Below, one piece after another: positions 1-6,296 of a stretch of 23,777 bases of DNA. The stretch is taken from positions 1 to 23,777 of the forward strand of contig CAKSJF010000038.1 of assembly GCA_934462945.1 (NCBI GenBank), given 5' to 3'. Both the position numbers and the translations under genes were made by a program. A model generated the notes under the pieces. It did no database searches. It was given only the letters and a program-made list of their open reading frames with translations, and was not told where the DNA came from. Every line of letters starts with the position of its first letter. The first letter of the stretch is position 1. Source of the DNA: an uncultured Clostridia bacterium. Its GTDB lineage: Bacteria; Bacillota; Clostridia; UBA1381.

Positions 1-13
1 GTCCGCTTTCAAT

Positions 14-223
14 TTAGCGTACCGGGTTTACTGCAATCCGGATTTCGTACTGATAGCTGGGATTCTGTATATCATCAGAGGGATAAACCTCAAATCCTGC
101 ATCATAGGCATATTTATAAATCTCCCTGCATAAAAATTCACCGCAAATCCGCTTGCGGGTTTCCTGGAATGCCTCCGGCAGCTGTTCTGTCCTTTCCGCA
201 TGCTGTAAAGGTATTAATAAAAT
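14..223 (-). pseudogene. Headless C-terminal gene fragment, possibly GyrI-like effector-binding domain
   Basis: A minus-strand frame stays open from an in-frame stop at 224-226 down to a TAA at 14-16, giving about 69 codons with no ATG, GTG or TTG start. Codon choice (GCA, CCG, GAA, TAT) matches the neighbouring genes. The end of the translation contains FEVYPSDDIQNPSYQYEIRI. An aromatic-x-V-Y-P stretch followed by Y-x-Y-E-I-x-I near the C-terminus resembles the last strands of GyrI-like/SOUL-type effector-binding domains found at the end of MerR- and AraC-family regulators. I infer the 5' part was lost, with the metY promoter region now lying where it would have been. It could instead be a frameshifted gene or a chance open frame. 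The family assignment is weak. Confidence 0.3.
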
Positions 224-249
224 TTATAACAATCTATAATGAATCTGTA

Positions 250-279
250 TTGGACAGAAAAATAAAACGGTGCTATAAT
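250..279 (+). promoter_or_regulatory. Promoter of metY
   Basis: A -35 element TTGGAC at 250-255 and a -10 element TATAAT at 274-279 are separated by 18 bp. A TGC just upstream of the -10 makes it an extended -10. Transcription would start near 286, giving a leader of about 36 nt. That is too short for a SAM riboswitch or T-box, so any control must act at the promoter or elsewhere. Confidence 0.7.
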
Positions 280-321
280 AAATATATCAAAATGATAGGT
301 AATAGAAAGGAATGGTCATTC

Positions 322-1614
322 ATGGCAGAGAAAAAATACAGATTTGAAACACTTCAGGTTCAGGCAGGGCAGGAACAACCCGATCCGGCGACAGACGCAA
401 GAGCAGTTCCGATTTATGCTTCTACTTCCTTTGTTTTTCACGATTCCCAGCATGCTGCTGATCGGTTTGCACTTAAGGATGCCGGAAATATTTACGGCAG
501 ACTCACCAACCCGACGCAGGAGGTTTTTGAAACCAGAATTGCGGCTCTGGAGGGCGGCTCGGCAGCTTTAGCTGTGGCTTCCGGCGCAGCAGCAATCAAT
601 TACACCATCCAGGCGCTGGCAAAATCGGGCGAGCATATTGTCGCATCCAAAACAATTTACGGCGGTACATATAACCTGCTGGCGCATACACTACCGCTGA
701 CCTCCGGCATTTCTGCAACTTTTGTTGACCCGGATGAGGAGGGTGCATTTGAGGCGGCAATTCAACCGAATACCAAGGCAATTTATATTGAAACGCTGGG
801 AAATCCAAATTCGAATATTATTGATATTGAAGAAATTGCAAAGGTTGCACATAAGCATGGCATTCCGCTGGTAGTGGATTCTACTTTTGCAACTCCGTAT
901 CTGGTTCGTCCGATTGAATACGGTGCAGATATTGTGGTGCACAGCGCGACAAAATTTATCGGCGGTCACGGAGCGGCAATCGGCGGTGTGATTGTGGATG
1001 GCGGTAGTTTTGACTGGAAAGCATCCGGAAAATTCCCGTGGATTGCTGATCCGAACCCGTCCTATCATGGGGTAAGCTTTGCAGAGGCTGCCGGTGCGGC
1101 TGCATTTGTGACCTATATTCGTGCGATTCTTCTGCGTGATACCGGATCAACCATTTCCCCGTTCCATGCATTCTTCTTCTTACAGGGGTTAGAGACGCTT
1201 TCCCTTCGTGTAGAGCGGCATGTATCGAATGCGCTGAAAATTGTGGACTATCTGAACAAGCATCCGCAGGTGGAGGCAGTCCACCATCCGTCGCTTGAGA
1301 GTGAACCGAGCCATAAGCTTTATCAGAAGTATTTTCCGAACGGCGGCGGTTCAATCTTCACCTTTGAAATTAAGGGCGACGCAAAAACAGCGCAGAAATT
1401 TATTGACAATCTGAAGATTTTCTCCCTGCTTGCAAATGTGGCAGATGTGAAATCGCTGGTCATTCATCCGGCATCCACCACACATTCTCAGCTTTCAGAG
1501 GAGGAGCTTTTAGAGCAGGGTATCAAGCCGAATACCATTCGTCTTTCGATCGGAATTGAGCATATTGACGATTTGATTGAGGCATTGGACGAAGCATTTC
1601 AGGCAGTAAAATAA
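322..1614 (+). CDS. metY: O-acetylhomoserine sulfhydrylase (PLP-dependent, Cys/Met metabolism family)
   Basis: This 430-residue cytoplasmic enzyme is predicted to condense O-acetylhomoserine with sulfide to make homocysteine, the direct sulfhydrylation route to methionine. It is a full-length Cys/Met metabolism PLP enzyme. The signature HSATKFIGGHG (residues 207-217) places the Schiff-base lysine at K211. VVDSTFATPY (184-193) holds the PLP-pyridine aspartate, and NIYGRLTNPT (56-65) is the usual substrate and phosphate region. The ~430 length and the GDAK-containing C-terminal segment fit MetY better than the ~380-residue MetB/MetC types. The start was placed at 322, preceded by GAAAGGA. An in-frame ATG at 169 lies upstream of the promoter, so the longer reading is not transcribed as a unit. 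The gene appears monocistronic. Substrate choice (O-acetyl versus O-succinyl homoserine) cannot be settled from sequence alone. Confidence 0.93.
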   Translation: MAEKKYRFETLQVQAGQEQPDPATDARAVPIYASTSFVFHDSQHAADRFALKDAGNIYGRLTNPTQEVFETRIAALEGGSAALAVASGAAAINYTIQALAKSGEHIVASKTIYGGTYNLLAHTLPLTSGISATFVDPDEEGAFEAAIQPNTKAIYIETLGNPNSNIIDIEEIAKVAHKHGIPLVVDSTFATPYLVRPIEYGADIVVHSATKFIGGHGAAIGGVIVDGGSFDWKASGKFPWIADPNPSYHGVSFAEAAGAAAFVTYIRAILLRDTGSTISPFHAFFFLQGLETLSLRVERHVSNALKIVDYLNKHPQVEAVHHPSLESEPSHKLYQKYFPNGGGSIFTFEIKGDAKTAQKFIDNLKIFSLLANVADVKSLVIHPASTTHSQLSEEELLEQGIKPNTIRLSIGIEHIDDLIEALDEAFQAVK

Positions 1615-1620
1615 AAAAAC

Positions 1621-1649
1621 ACCGCCGCGGCAGTTTTTGCCGCGGCGGT
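1621..1649. terminator. Bidirectional intrinsic terminator between metY and ferredoxin
   Basis: A perfect 12-bp GC-rich stem pairs 1621-1632 with 1638-1649 around a 5-nt loop. On the minus strand it is followed by seven U residues (A-run 1613-1619), so it is an excellent terminator for the ferredoxin gene. On the plus strand it is followed by the weaker ATTCTTTT and probably also ends metY transcripts. Confidence 0.9.
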
Positions 1650-1662
1650 ATTCTTTTGCTCC

Positions 1663-1833
1663 TTACGCTTCTGCCGGAGCGCCGACAGGACAGACTCCTG
1701 CGCAAGCACCGCATTCGATGCAGGTTCCCTCGTCGATTACATATTGAGAATCGCCCTCGGAAATTGCGCTGACCGGACATTCAGCTGCACATGCGCCGCA
1801 GCTGATGCATGCATCACTAATTTTATATGCCAT
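1663..1833 (-). CDS. 2[4Fe-4S] clostridial-type ferredoxin
   Basis: This 56-residue protein is a low-potential electron carrier of the cytoplasm, used in anaerobes by enzymes such as pyruvate:ferredoxin oxidoreductase and hydrogenases. It has two complete cluster motifs, CISCGACAAECP (C9, C12, C15, C19) and CIECGACAGVCP (C38, C41, C44, C48). These are arranged with the pseudo-twofold symmetry and short length of Clostridium pasteurianum-type ferredoxins. The start codon at 1833 follows a strong AGGAGG (1843-1848 on the complement) at a standard distance. The gene is a single unit with its own promoter (1895-1923) and terminator (1621-1649). The partner enzymes are not in the window. Confidence 0.97.
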   Translation of the reverse strand: MAYKISDACISCGACAAECPVSAISEGDSQYVIDEGTCIECGACAGVCPVGAPAEA

Positions 1834-1860
1834 TGGAATACACCTCCTAATAAATATTAA

Positions 1861-1915
1861 TCAGAAAAAGTACCCTTTTTTTGATCTTGTTATCATTATA
1901 ACACACTTTTTCTGA
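1861..1915. repeat. 11-bp perfect inverted repeat across the ferredoxin promoter
   Basis: TCAGAAAAAGT at 1861-1871 is the exact reverse complement of ACTTTTTCTGA at 1905-1915. The two arms are 33 bp apart and flank the -10 box. One arm lies inside the promoter spacer, so a DNA-binding operator is more plausible than an RNA hairpin. The same 11-mer recurs at 2590-2600 upstream of purC. Confidence 0.5.
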
Positions 1916-1923
1916 ATATTCAA
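1895..1923 (-). promoter_or_regulatory. Promoter of the ferredoxin gene
   Basis: Read on the minus strand, a -35 TTGAAT (complement of 1918-1923) and a perfect -10 TATAAT (complement of 1895-1900) are spaced by exactly 17 bp. The spacer contains one arm (1905-1915) of a perfect 11-bp inverted repeat whose other arm (1861-1871) lies in the transcribed leader. Confidence 0.8.
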
Positions 1924-1951
1924 GATGTTTTCTGTTTTTGTTAAAAAGAAA

Positions 1952-2117
1952 CTTATGTAAACTTGAACGGTGTGGATAAGTTTTTGAAAGTTATCCACGT
2001 ATTTTATAAAAACCGTTAAAAAAACGTAGGTTATCCATCAAATTGTGTGGATAACTCTGTGGATAGCGTGGATAGTAATGTTTTTGTAATCATTTTGTAA
2101 ACATGATTATGTAAACA
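1952..2117. other. DnaA-box cluster with AT-rich 12-mer repeats
   Basis: Against the consensus TTATCCACA, perfect sites lie on the minus strand at 1971-1979 and 2046-2054. One-mismatch sites lie at 1991-1999 (+) and 2058-2066 (-), and two-mismatch sites at 2031-2039 (+) and 2067-2075 (-). The boxes at 2058 and 2067 abut head to tail. Adjacent AT-rich DNA carries related 12-mers TTTTTGTAATCA (2081-2092), ATTTTGTAAACA (2092-2103) and ATTATGTAAACA (2106-2117), plus a weaker copy at 1952-1963. This is the layout of DnaA-binding regions next to an unwinding element. No dnaA or dnaN lies in the window, so it may be a DnaA titration or regulatory cluster rather than the origin itself. Confidence 0.6.
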
Positions 2118-2119
2118 CA

Positions 2120-2527
2120 TTACAAATATTGATACATCAGATAGATGGTGCTTTCCTCCAAAAAAATGAGCTGTTCTGCTAAACGCAGAACCCGGCGGTC
2201 CTGGTTGGGAGTGAGATTTAAGCTATGTCGGATTTCAGAAATTCCATCCGTGCAGCCTTGGGTTAAAAGCCGGGCGAGGGAGGAGGTGTTTCGGTGAGAG
2301 GGGGCAATCAGCCGGGAAAAAAGCTCAAGGCGAAAATAGCGCGGCTGCTCCGGGAGCAGGGACACATCGCACAAAAGCTCGGCGGCAGCGTCGGAGGCAG
2401 ACTGATATTCCAAAAGCTGGTCTGAGAGTGCACGGCAAAAAATCTGATCATCTGATTCGGCAAGCAAAAGCCGCAGTGTTTCTGCGCCGGTGTAGGCATT
2501 TTGATAAAGGAGTTGTAAAAGGTTCAT
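2120..2527 (-). CDS. Small helical protein of unknown function
   Basis: This 135-residue protein has no signal peptide or membrane segment and looks almost entirely alpha-helical. It resembles, from memory, small clostridial hypothetical proteins with a ferritin-like (DUF2383-type) helical bundle. The shared pattern is L-x-Q-G-x-x-x-G-I-x-E-I near residue 88-99, followed by L-x-L-A-E-x-L and a C-terminal EES-x-I-x-x-M-x-x-YL. The metal-binding EExxH-type motifs of true ferritins are not seen, so no iron storage role is claimed. The start at 2527 is preceded by GCAGGA at about 8 nt. It is divergent from purC. Its stop overlaps the last of the AT-rich repeats of the DnaA-box cluster. I see no convincing promoter for it in 2528-2620. 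Confidence 0.7.
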   Translation of the reverse strand: MNLLQLLYQNAYTGAETLRLLLAESDDQIFCRALSDQLLEYQSASDAAAELLCDVSLLPEQPRYFRLELFSRLIAPSHRNTSSLARLLTQGCTDGISEIRHSLNLTPNQDRRVLRLAEQLIFLEESTIYLMYQYL

Positions 2528-2575
2528 TTTTTTTCCTGCTTTCTTGGGTGTTTGGTTATTTATAGTATAAACAAG

Positions 2576-2600
2576 ATACTTTTTCTTATACTTTTTCTGA
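2576..2600. repeat. Direct repeat ATACTTTTTCT x2 upstream of purC
   Basis: ATACTTTTTCT occurs at 2576-2586 and again at 2588-2598, a 12-bp period close to one helical turn. The second copy extends to ACTTTTTCTGA (2590-2600), identical to the inverted-repeat arms at the ferredoxin promoter. It lies 21 bp upstream of the purC -35 box and in the presumed upstream region of the divergent gene. Confidence 0.45.
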
Positions 2601-2620
2601 AAAAATGGTGGAAATGCGTA

Positions 2621-2649
2621 TTGATTTTCTTTCTTATTTATAATATAAT
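2621..2649 (+). promoter_or_regulatory. Promoter of the purCBA operon
   Basis: A -35 TTGATT (2621-2626) and -10 TATAAT (2644-2649) are 17 bp apart. The transcript would start near 2656, leaving about 45 nt of leader. That is too short for a purine riboswitch, and no typical PurR box was recognised. Confidence 0.7.
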
Positions 2650-2701
2650 AAAGATTGTGAGGTTTTCACAAATTTTTGAAATACGGATGAGGAGGTTCTC
2701 T

Positions 2702-3412
2702 ATGAACAAGAAAGAACTGCTTTACGAGGGAAAAGCAAAAAAGGTGTATACGACCGAGGACGAAAATCTGTACATCGTGGACTATAAGGATGATGCTACG
2801 GCATTTAACGGTCTGAAAAAGGGTCAGATCTCCGGAAAAGGCATTGTCAATAATAAAATGTCGAATTACTTAATGCAGATTATGGAAAAACATGGGATAC
2901 CGACTCATTTTGTGGAGGAAATTTCCGACCGTGAAACGGTGGTTAAGAAAGTGAAAATTATTCCGTTAGAGGTGATTGTCCGGAATATTGCAGCCGGCAG
3001 CTTTTCCAAGCGTCTTGGTGTGGAGGAGGGTTCTCCTTTGAAAACCACCATTCTGGAATACTGCTATAAGGACGATGCGCTGGGCGATCCGCTGATTAAC
3101 GATTATCATGCAATGGCGCTGGGCATTGCAACCCGTGAGGATTTAGATACGATTGCCGATCTGACCTTCCGTGTGAATGAGGTATTAAAGGCATATTTTG
3201 CAGGTATCAATATTGAATTGGTAGACTTTAAAATTGAGTTTGGCCGCACACCGGACGGACAGATTATCTTAGCGGACGAAATTTCTCCGGATACCTGCCG
3301 TCTTTGGGATGCCGATACCCACGAAAAGCTTGATAAGGATCGTTTCCGCAGAGATCTCGGAAATGTGGAGGAAGCATACGAGGAAGTATTCAAGAGAATC
3401 GGTCTGAAATAA
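2702..3412 (+). CDS. purC: Phosphoribosylaminoimidazole-succinocarboxamide synthase (SAICAR synthetase)
   Basis: This 236-residue enzyme joins CAIR with aspartate, using ATP, to form SAICAR in de novo purine synthesis. The N-terminal ATP-binding segment contains GKAKKVY (10-16). Both family signatures are present: PLEVIVRNIAAGS (88-100) and LVDFKIEFG (173-181). DEISPDTCRLWD (192-203) holds the metal and nucleotide contacts. The length is normal for the bacterial single-domain form. The start at 2702 was chosen because AGGAGG lies at 2690-2695. Earlier in-frame ATGs extend into the promoter and give AT-rich translation unlike the family. It is first in a tight operon, 12 bp ahead of purB, whose enzyme acts on its product. 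Confidence 0.97.
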   Translation: MNKKELLYEGKAKKVYTTEDENLYIVDYKDDATAFNGLKKGQISGKGIVNNKMSNYLMQIMEKHGIPTHFVEEISDRETVVKKVKIIPLEVIVRNIAAGSFSKRLGVEEGSPLKTTILEYCYKDDALGDPLINDYHAMALGIATREDLDTIADLTFRVNEVLKAYFAGINIELVDFKIEFGRTPDGQIILADEISPDTCRLWDADTHEKLDKDRFRRDLGNVEEAYEEVFKRIGLK

Positions 3413-3424
3413 GAAAGGAACAGT

Positions 3425-4858
3425 ATGGGAACAAATGTCTATGAAAGCCCGTTAAATACGCGCTATGCATCCCCGGAGATGCAGTACTTATTTTCGCCGG
3501 ACAAAAAATTCACCACCTGGCGAAAGCTTTGGATTGCACTTGCAGAGAGTGAAAAGGAATTAGGACTTCCGATCACAGAGGAACAGTTGTCGGAACTTCG
3601 TGCGCATGTGAATGATATTAACTATGATGTGGCAAAGGCACGGGAAAAAGAGGTTCGGCACGATGTGATGAGCCATGTGTACGCCTACGGTGTGCAATGC
3701 CCGAACGCAAAGCCGATCATTCATTTAGGAGCAACCAGCTGCTATGTCGGCGATAACACCGATCTGATTATTATGAAAGAGGCGCTGGAACTGGTACGGC
3801 AGAAATTAGTCTGCACCATTTCCGAGCTTTCAAAGTTCTGCCGGGAATATCAGTCGCTCCCGACACTTGCTTTCACGCATTTTCAGCCGGCACAGCCGAC
3901 CACAGTCGGAAAGCGTGCCACGCTCTGGCTCCAGGATCTTTTGCTGGATTTGGAGGATGTAGAGCATCAGCTGTCCAAAGCAAAGCTTTTAGGCTGCAAG
4001 GGAACAACCGGAACGCAGGCAAGCTTTTTGGAGCTGTTTGACGGCGATCATGAAAAATGCCGCAGACTGGATCAGAAGATTGCAGAAAAGATGGGATATT
4101 CCGCATGCTTTTCGGTCAGCGGACAAACCTATCCGCGTAAGGTTGATTCACAGGTTTTAAATGTTTTAAGCGGTATCGCACAGAGCGCTTATAAATTTTC
4201 AAACGACATCCGGCTTTTGCAGCATTTAAAGCAGATTGAAGAACCGTTTGAAAAATCGCAGATCGGATCGTCTGCCATGGCATACAAGAGAAATCCGATG
4301 CGGTCTGAACGGATCGGTTCGCTTTCAAGGTATGTCATTGTGGACGCATTAAATCCGGCAATTACCGCTGCAACCCAATGGTTTGAACGGACGCTGGATG
4401 ATTCTGCAAACAAGCGAATCAGCATTCCGGAGGCATTTTTGGCGGTGGATGCGATTTTGAATCTGTATATCAACGTGGTAGACGGATTGGTGGTTTATCC
4501 GAAAGTAATCCGTCAGCAGTTTATGCGCGAGATTCCGTTTATGGCAACCGAAAATATTATGATGGATGCAGTAAAACGCGGCGGAGACAGACAGGAGCTG
4601 CATGAAAAAATCAGAATCTATTCCATGGAGGCTGGAAAGCGCGTAAAGCAGGAGGGACTGGAAAATAATCTTCCGGATCTGATTGCAAACGATCCTGCTT
4701 TCGGACTTTCTAAGGATGAAATTATGGAGATTATGCAGCCGGAGAATTTTGTGGGCAGAGCAAGCGAGCAGACGGAGGAATTTTTGAAAAATGACGTTTC
4801 TCCGGTCTTGGAAAAATACCGGGCGCTTTTGGGCGTTTCGGTTGAAATTAATGTATAA
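3425..4858 (+). CDS. purB: Adenylosuccinate lyase
   Basis: This 477-residue enzyme performs two fumarate-releasing steps, SAICAR to AICAR and adenylosuccinate to AMP. It is a member of the fumarase/aspartase superfamily. Visible elements are the TSCYVGDN segment (104-111), the THFQPAQPTT region (151-160) with a conserved His152, and the mobile-loop signature GSSAMAYKRNP (281-291). It is longer than the ~430-residue Bacillus enzyme. The N-terminus YESPLNTRYASPEM (6-19), followed by F-x-T-W-R-x-LW, matches the animal ADSL pattern rather than the B. subtilis type. The start follows AGAAAGGA. It lies between purC and purA, so the operon groups enzymes flanking its two reactions. Confidence 0.96.
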   Translation: MGTNVYESPLNTRYASPEMQYLFSPDKKFTTWRKLWIALAESEKELGLPITEEQLSELRAHVNDINYDVAKAREKEVRHDVMSHVYAYGVQCPNAKPIIHLGATSCYVGDNTDLIIMKEALELVRQKLVCTISELSKFCREYQSLPTLAFTHFQPAQPTTVGKRATLWLQDLLLDLEDVEHQLSKAKLLGCKGTTGTQASFLELFDGDHEKCRRLDQKIAEKMGYSACFSVSGQTYPRKVDSQVLNVLSGIAQSAYKFSNDIRLLQHLKQIEEPFEKSQIGSSAMAYKRNPMRSERIGSLSRYVIVDALNPAITAATQWFERTLDDSANKRISIPEAFLAVDAILNLYINVVDGLVVYPKVIRQQFMREIPFMATENIMMDAVKRGGDRQELHEKIRIYSMEAGKRVKQEGLENNLPDLIANDPAFGLSKDEIMEIMQPENFVGRASEQTEEFLKNDVSPVLEKYRALLGVSVEINV

Positions 4859-4876
4859 GAAGGAGCGTGTACTCTT

Positions 4877-6157
4877 ATGGTAAAGGCGATTGTCGGCGCA
4901 AATTGGGGCGACGAGGGAAAAGGTAAAATTACGGATATGCTGGCGGCAGATTCCGATATTGTCATCCGCTTTCAGGGCGGAGCAAATGCAGGTCATACCA
5001 TTGTGAATGAATACGGAAAGTTTGCACTGCATCTTTTGCCGTCCGGGTCATTTAATAAAAATGTAGTGAATATGATCGGAAACGGTGTTGCTTTGGATAT
5101 TCCGGAGCTTTTCCGGGAGATGGAGGAGATTGTAAGCCGCGGTGTGCCGCGTCCGAATCTTCTGATTTCCGAGCGTGCACAGGTTTTAATGCCGTATCAT
5201 GTTTTGTTTGATCAGTATGAGGAGGAGCGTCTTTCCGACCGGAAATTCGGTTCTACCAAGTCCGGCATTGCACCGTTCTATTCGGATAAGTATGCAAAGA
5301 TCGGTTTCCAGGTTTGGGAGCTTTTCCGCGATGAGCAGGAATTAAGAGAAAAGATCAAAAATACCCTGGAGGTTAAGAATCTGATCTTAGAGCATATCTA
5401 TCATAAGCCGCTGATTGATGCGGACGAGCTGTTTGATACGCTGATGGAATATAAGAAAATGATTGCACCTTATGTAGTAAATAGTGTAGAGTTTATGCAT
5501 AATGCAATCAAAGAGGACAAGAAAATTTTGCTGGAGGGTCAGCTGGGTTCTTTAAAGGATCCGGACTTCGGTATCTATCCGTTCACGACCTCCTCACATA
5601 CAGTTGCCGGCTATGGCGCAGTGGGCGCTTGCATTCCGCCGTATGAAATCAAAGAAATTATCACAGTAGTAAAGGCATATTCCTCCGCAGTCGGCGCAGG
5701 CGCATTTGTTTCAGAGATTTTCGGAGAGGAAGCAGATGAGTTAAGAAAGCGCGGCGGAGATGGCGGCGAATTTGGCGCAACCACCGGCAGACCGAGAAGA
5801 ATGGGCTGGTTTGACTGTGTCGCAACGCGTTATGGCTGTATGGTACAGGGTGCAACTCAGGTGGCATTTACCGTTTTGGATGTGCTTGGATACTTAGACG
5901 AGATTCCGGTTTGCGTAGGCTATGAAATTGACGGAGAAGTGACAACAGCCTTCCCGACAACTGATAAATTAAACCGTGCAAAGCCGGTTTTAGAGGTACT
6001 TCCAGGCTGGAAACAGGACATCCGCGGCATCAGAAATTATCAGGATTTGCCGGAAAACTGCCGGAATTATATCGAGTTCGTAGAAAAGAGAATCGGTGTA
6101 CCGATTAAAATCGTTTCAAACGGGCCGGGCAGAGAGGACATCATTTTTAAGAATTAA
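4877..6157 (+). CDS. purA: Adenylosuccinate synthetase, divergent clade
   Basis: This 426-residue enzyme uses GTP and aspartate to convert IMP to adenylosuccinate, the first committed AMP step. PurB then completes the step. It has the P-loop-like GDEGKGK (11-17) with catalytic D12, GGANAGHTIV (34-43) with catalytic H40, and FGATTGRPRRMGW (299-311). Several segments depart from the E. coli pattern. GSTKSGIAPFY (125-135) replaces GTTKxGIGPAY. LEGQLGSLKDPDFGIYPF (219-236) replaces the EGAQGT-LLDID stretch. VGAGAFVSEIFG (272-283) replaces VGAGPFPTEL. These changes affect the IMP-contact region but catalytic residues remain, so I expect function. AGGAG at 4861-4865 serves as ribosome site with slightly long spacing. 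Confidence 0.93.
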   Translation: MVKAIVGANWGDEGKGKITDMLAADSDIVIRFQGGANAGHTIVNEYGKFALHLLPSGSFNKNVVNMIGNGVALDIPELFREMEEIVSRGVPRPNLLISERAQVLMPYHVLFDQYEEERLSDRKFGSTKSGIAPFYSDKYAKIGFQVWELFRDEQELREKIKNTLEVKNLILEHIYHKPLIDADELFDTLMEYKKMIAPYVVNSVEFMHNAIKEDKKILLEGQLGSLKDPDFGIYPFTTSSHTVAGYGAVGACIPPYEIKEIITVVKAYSSAVGAGAFVSEIFGEEADELRKRGGDGGEFGATTGRPRRMGWFDCVATRYGCMVQGATQVAFTVLDVLGYLDEIPVCVGYEIDGEVTTAFPTTDKLNRAKPVLEVLPGWKQDIRGIRNYQDLPENCRNYIEFVEKRIGVPIKIVSNGPGREDIIFKN

Positions 6158-6183
6158 CATAAAACACTTACATAGGTGTGAAC

Positions 6184-6226
6184 CGACCCCCAGGATTAGA
6201 TGTTTCAGTCTGATTTTTGGGGGTCG
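6184..6226 (+). promoter_or_regulatory. Hairpin after purA / possible leader switch of the large surface-protein gene
   Basis: CGACCCCCA (6184-6192) pairs perfectly with TGGGGGTCG (6218-6226) around a 25-nt loop. No U-run follows, so it is a poor intrinsic terminator. The same GGGGGTC occurs again at 6284-6290, where it forms the ribosome site of the next gene. The GACCCCC arm (6185-6191) could therefore pair with either copy. A purely structural or attenuating role after purA is the alternative. No clear sigma-70 promoter was found in 6158-6296. Confidence 0.4.
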
Positions 6227-6296
6227 ATTGGTAAAAACATGATTGGCCTTTGTACCGAGATGAAAAAATATAAAGCTTACGAAGGGGGTCTTATGA

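Noticed and set aside
169..321. In-frame 51-codon extension of metY
   Set aside because: It begins upstream of the promoter at 250-279, has no ribosome site, and its translation is unlike the family. The ATG at 322 gives a normal-length MetY.
250..321. SAM riboswitch or T-box upstream of metY
   Set aside because: The leader predicted from the extended -10 promoter is only about 36 nt, and no class-specific motifs are visible.
1952..2117. Calling the DnaA-box cluster the chromosomal origin
   Set aside because: No dnaA, dnaN or rpmH is nearby and gene orientation around the site is mixed. It is reported as a DnaA-box cluster only.
2552..2701. In-frame 50-codon extension of purC
   Set aside because: It runs through the promoter and encodes low-complexity Ile/Leu/Phe-rich sequence. 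AGGAGG at 2690-2695 fixes the start at 2702.
2650..2701. Purine riboswitch upstream of purC
   Set aside because: Only about 45 nt separate the predicted start site from the start codon, less than a purine aptamer needs.
4349..5032. 227-codon minus-strand frame opposite purB/purA
   Set aside because: It is a shadow of two well-supported plus-strand genes, has unlikely amino-acid composition, and crosses their intergenic gap.
6184..6226. Intrinsic terminator of the purCBA operon
   Set aside because: The stem is strong, but the loop is long and the following bases (ATTGGTAAAAAC) contain no U-tract, so it is reported as a structured leader element.
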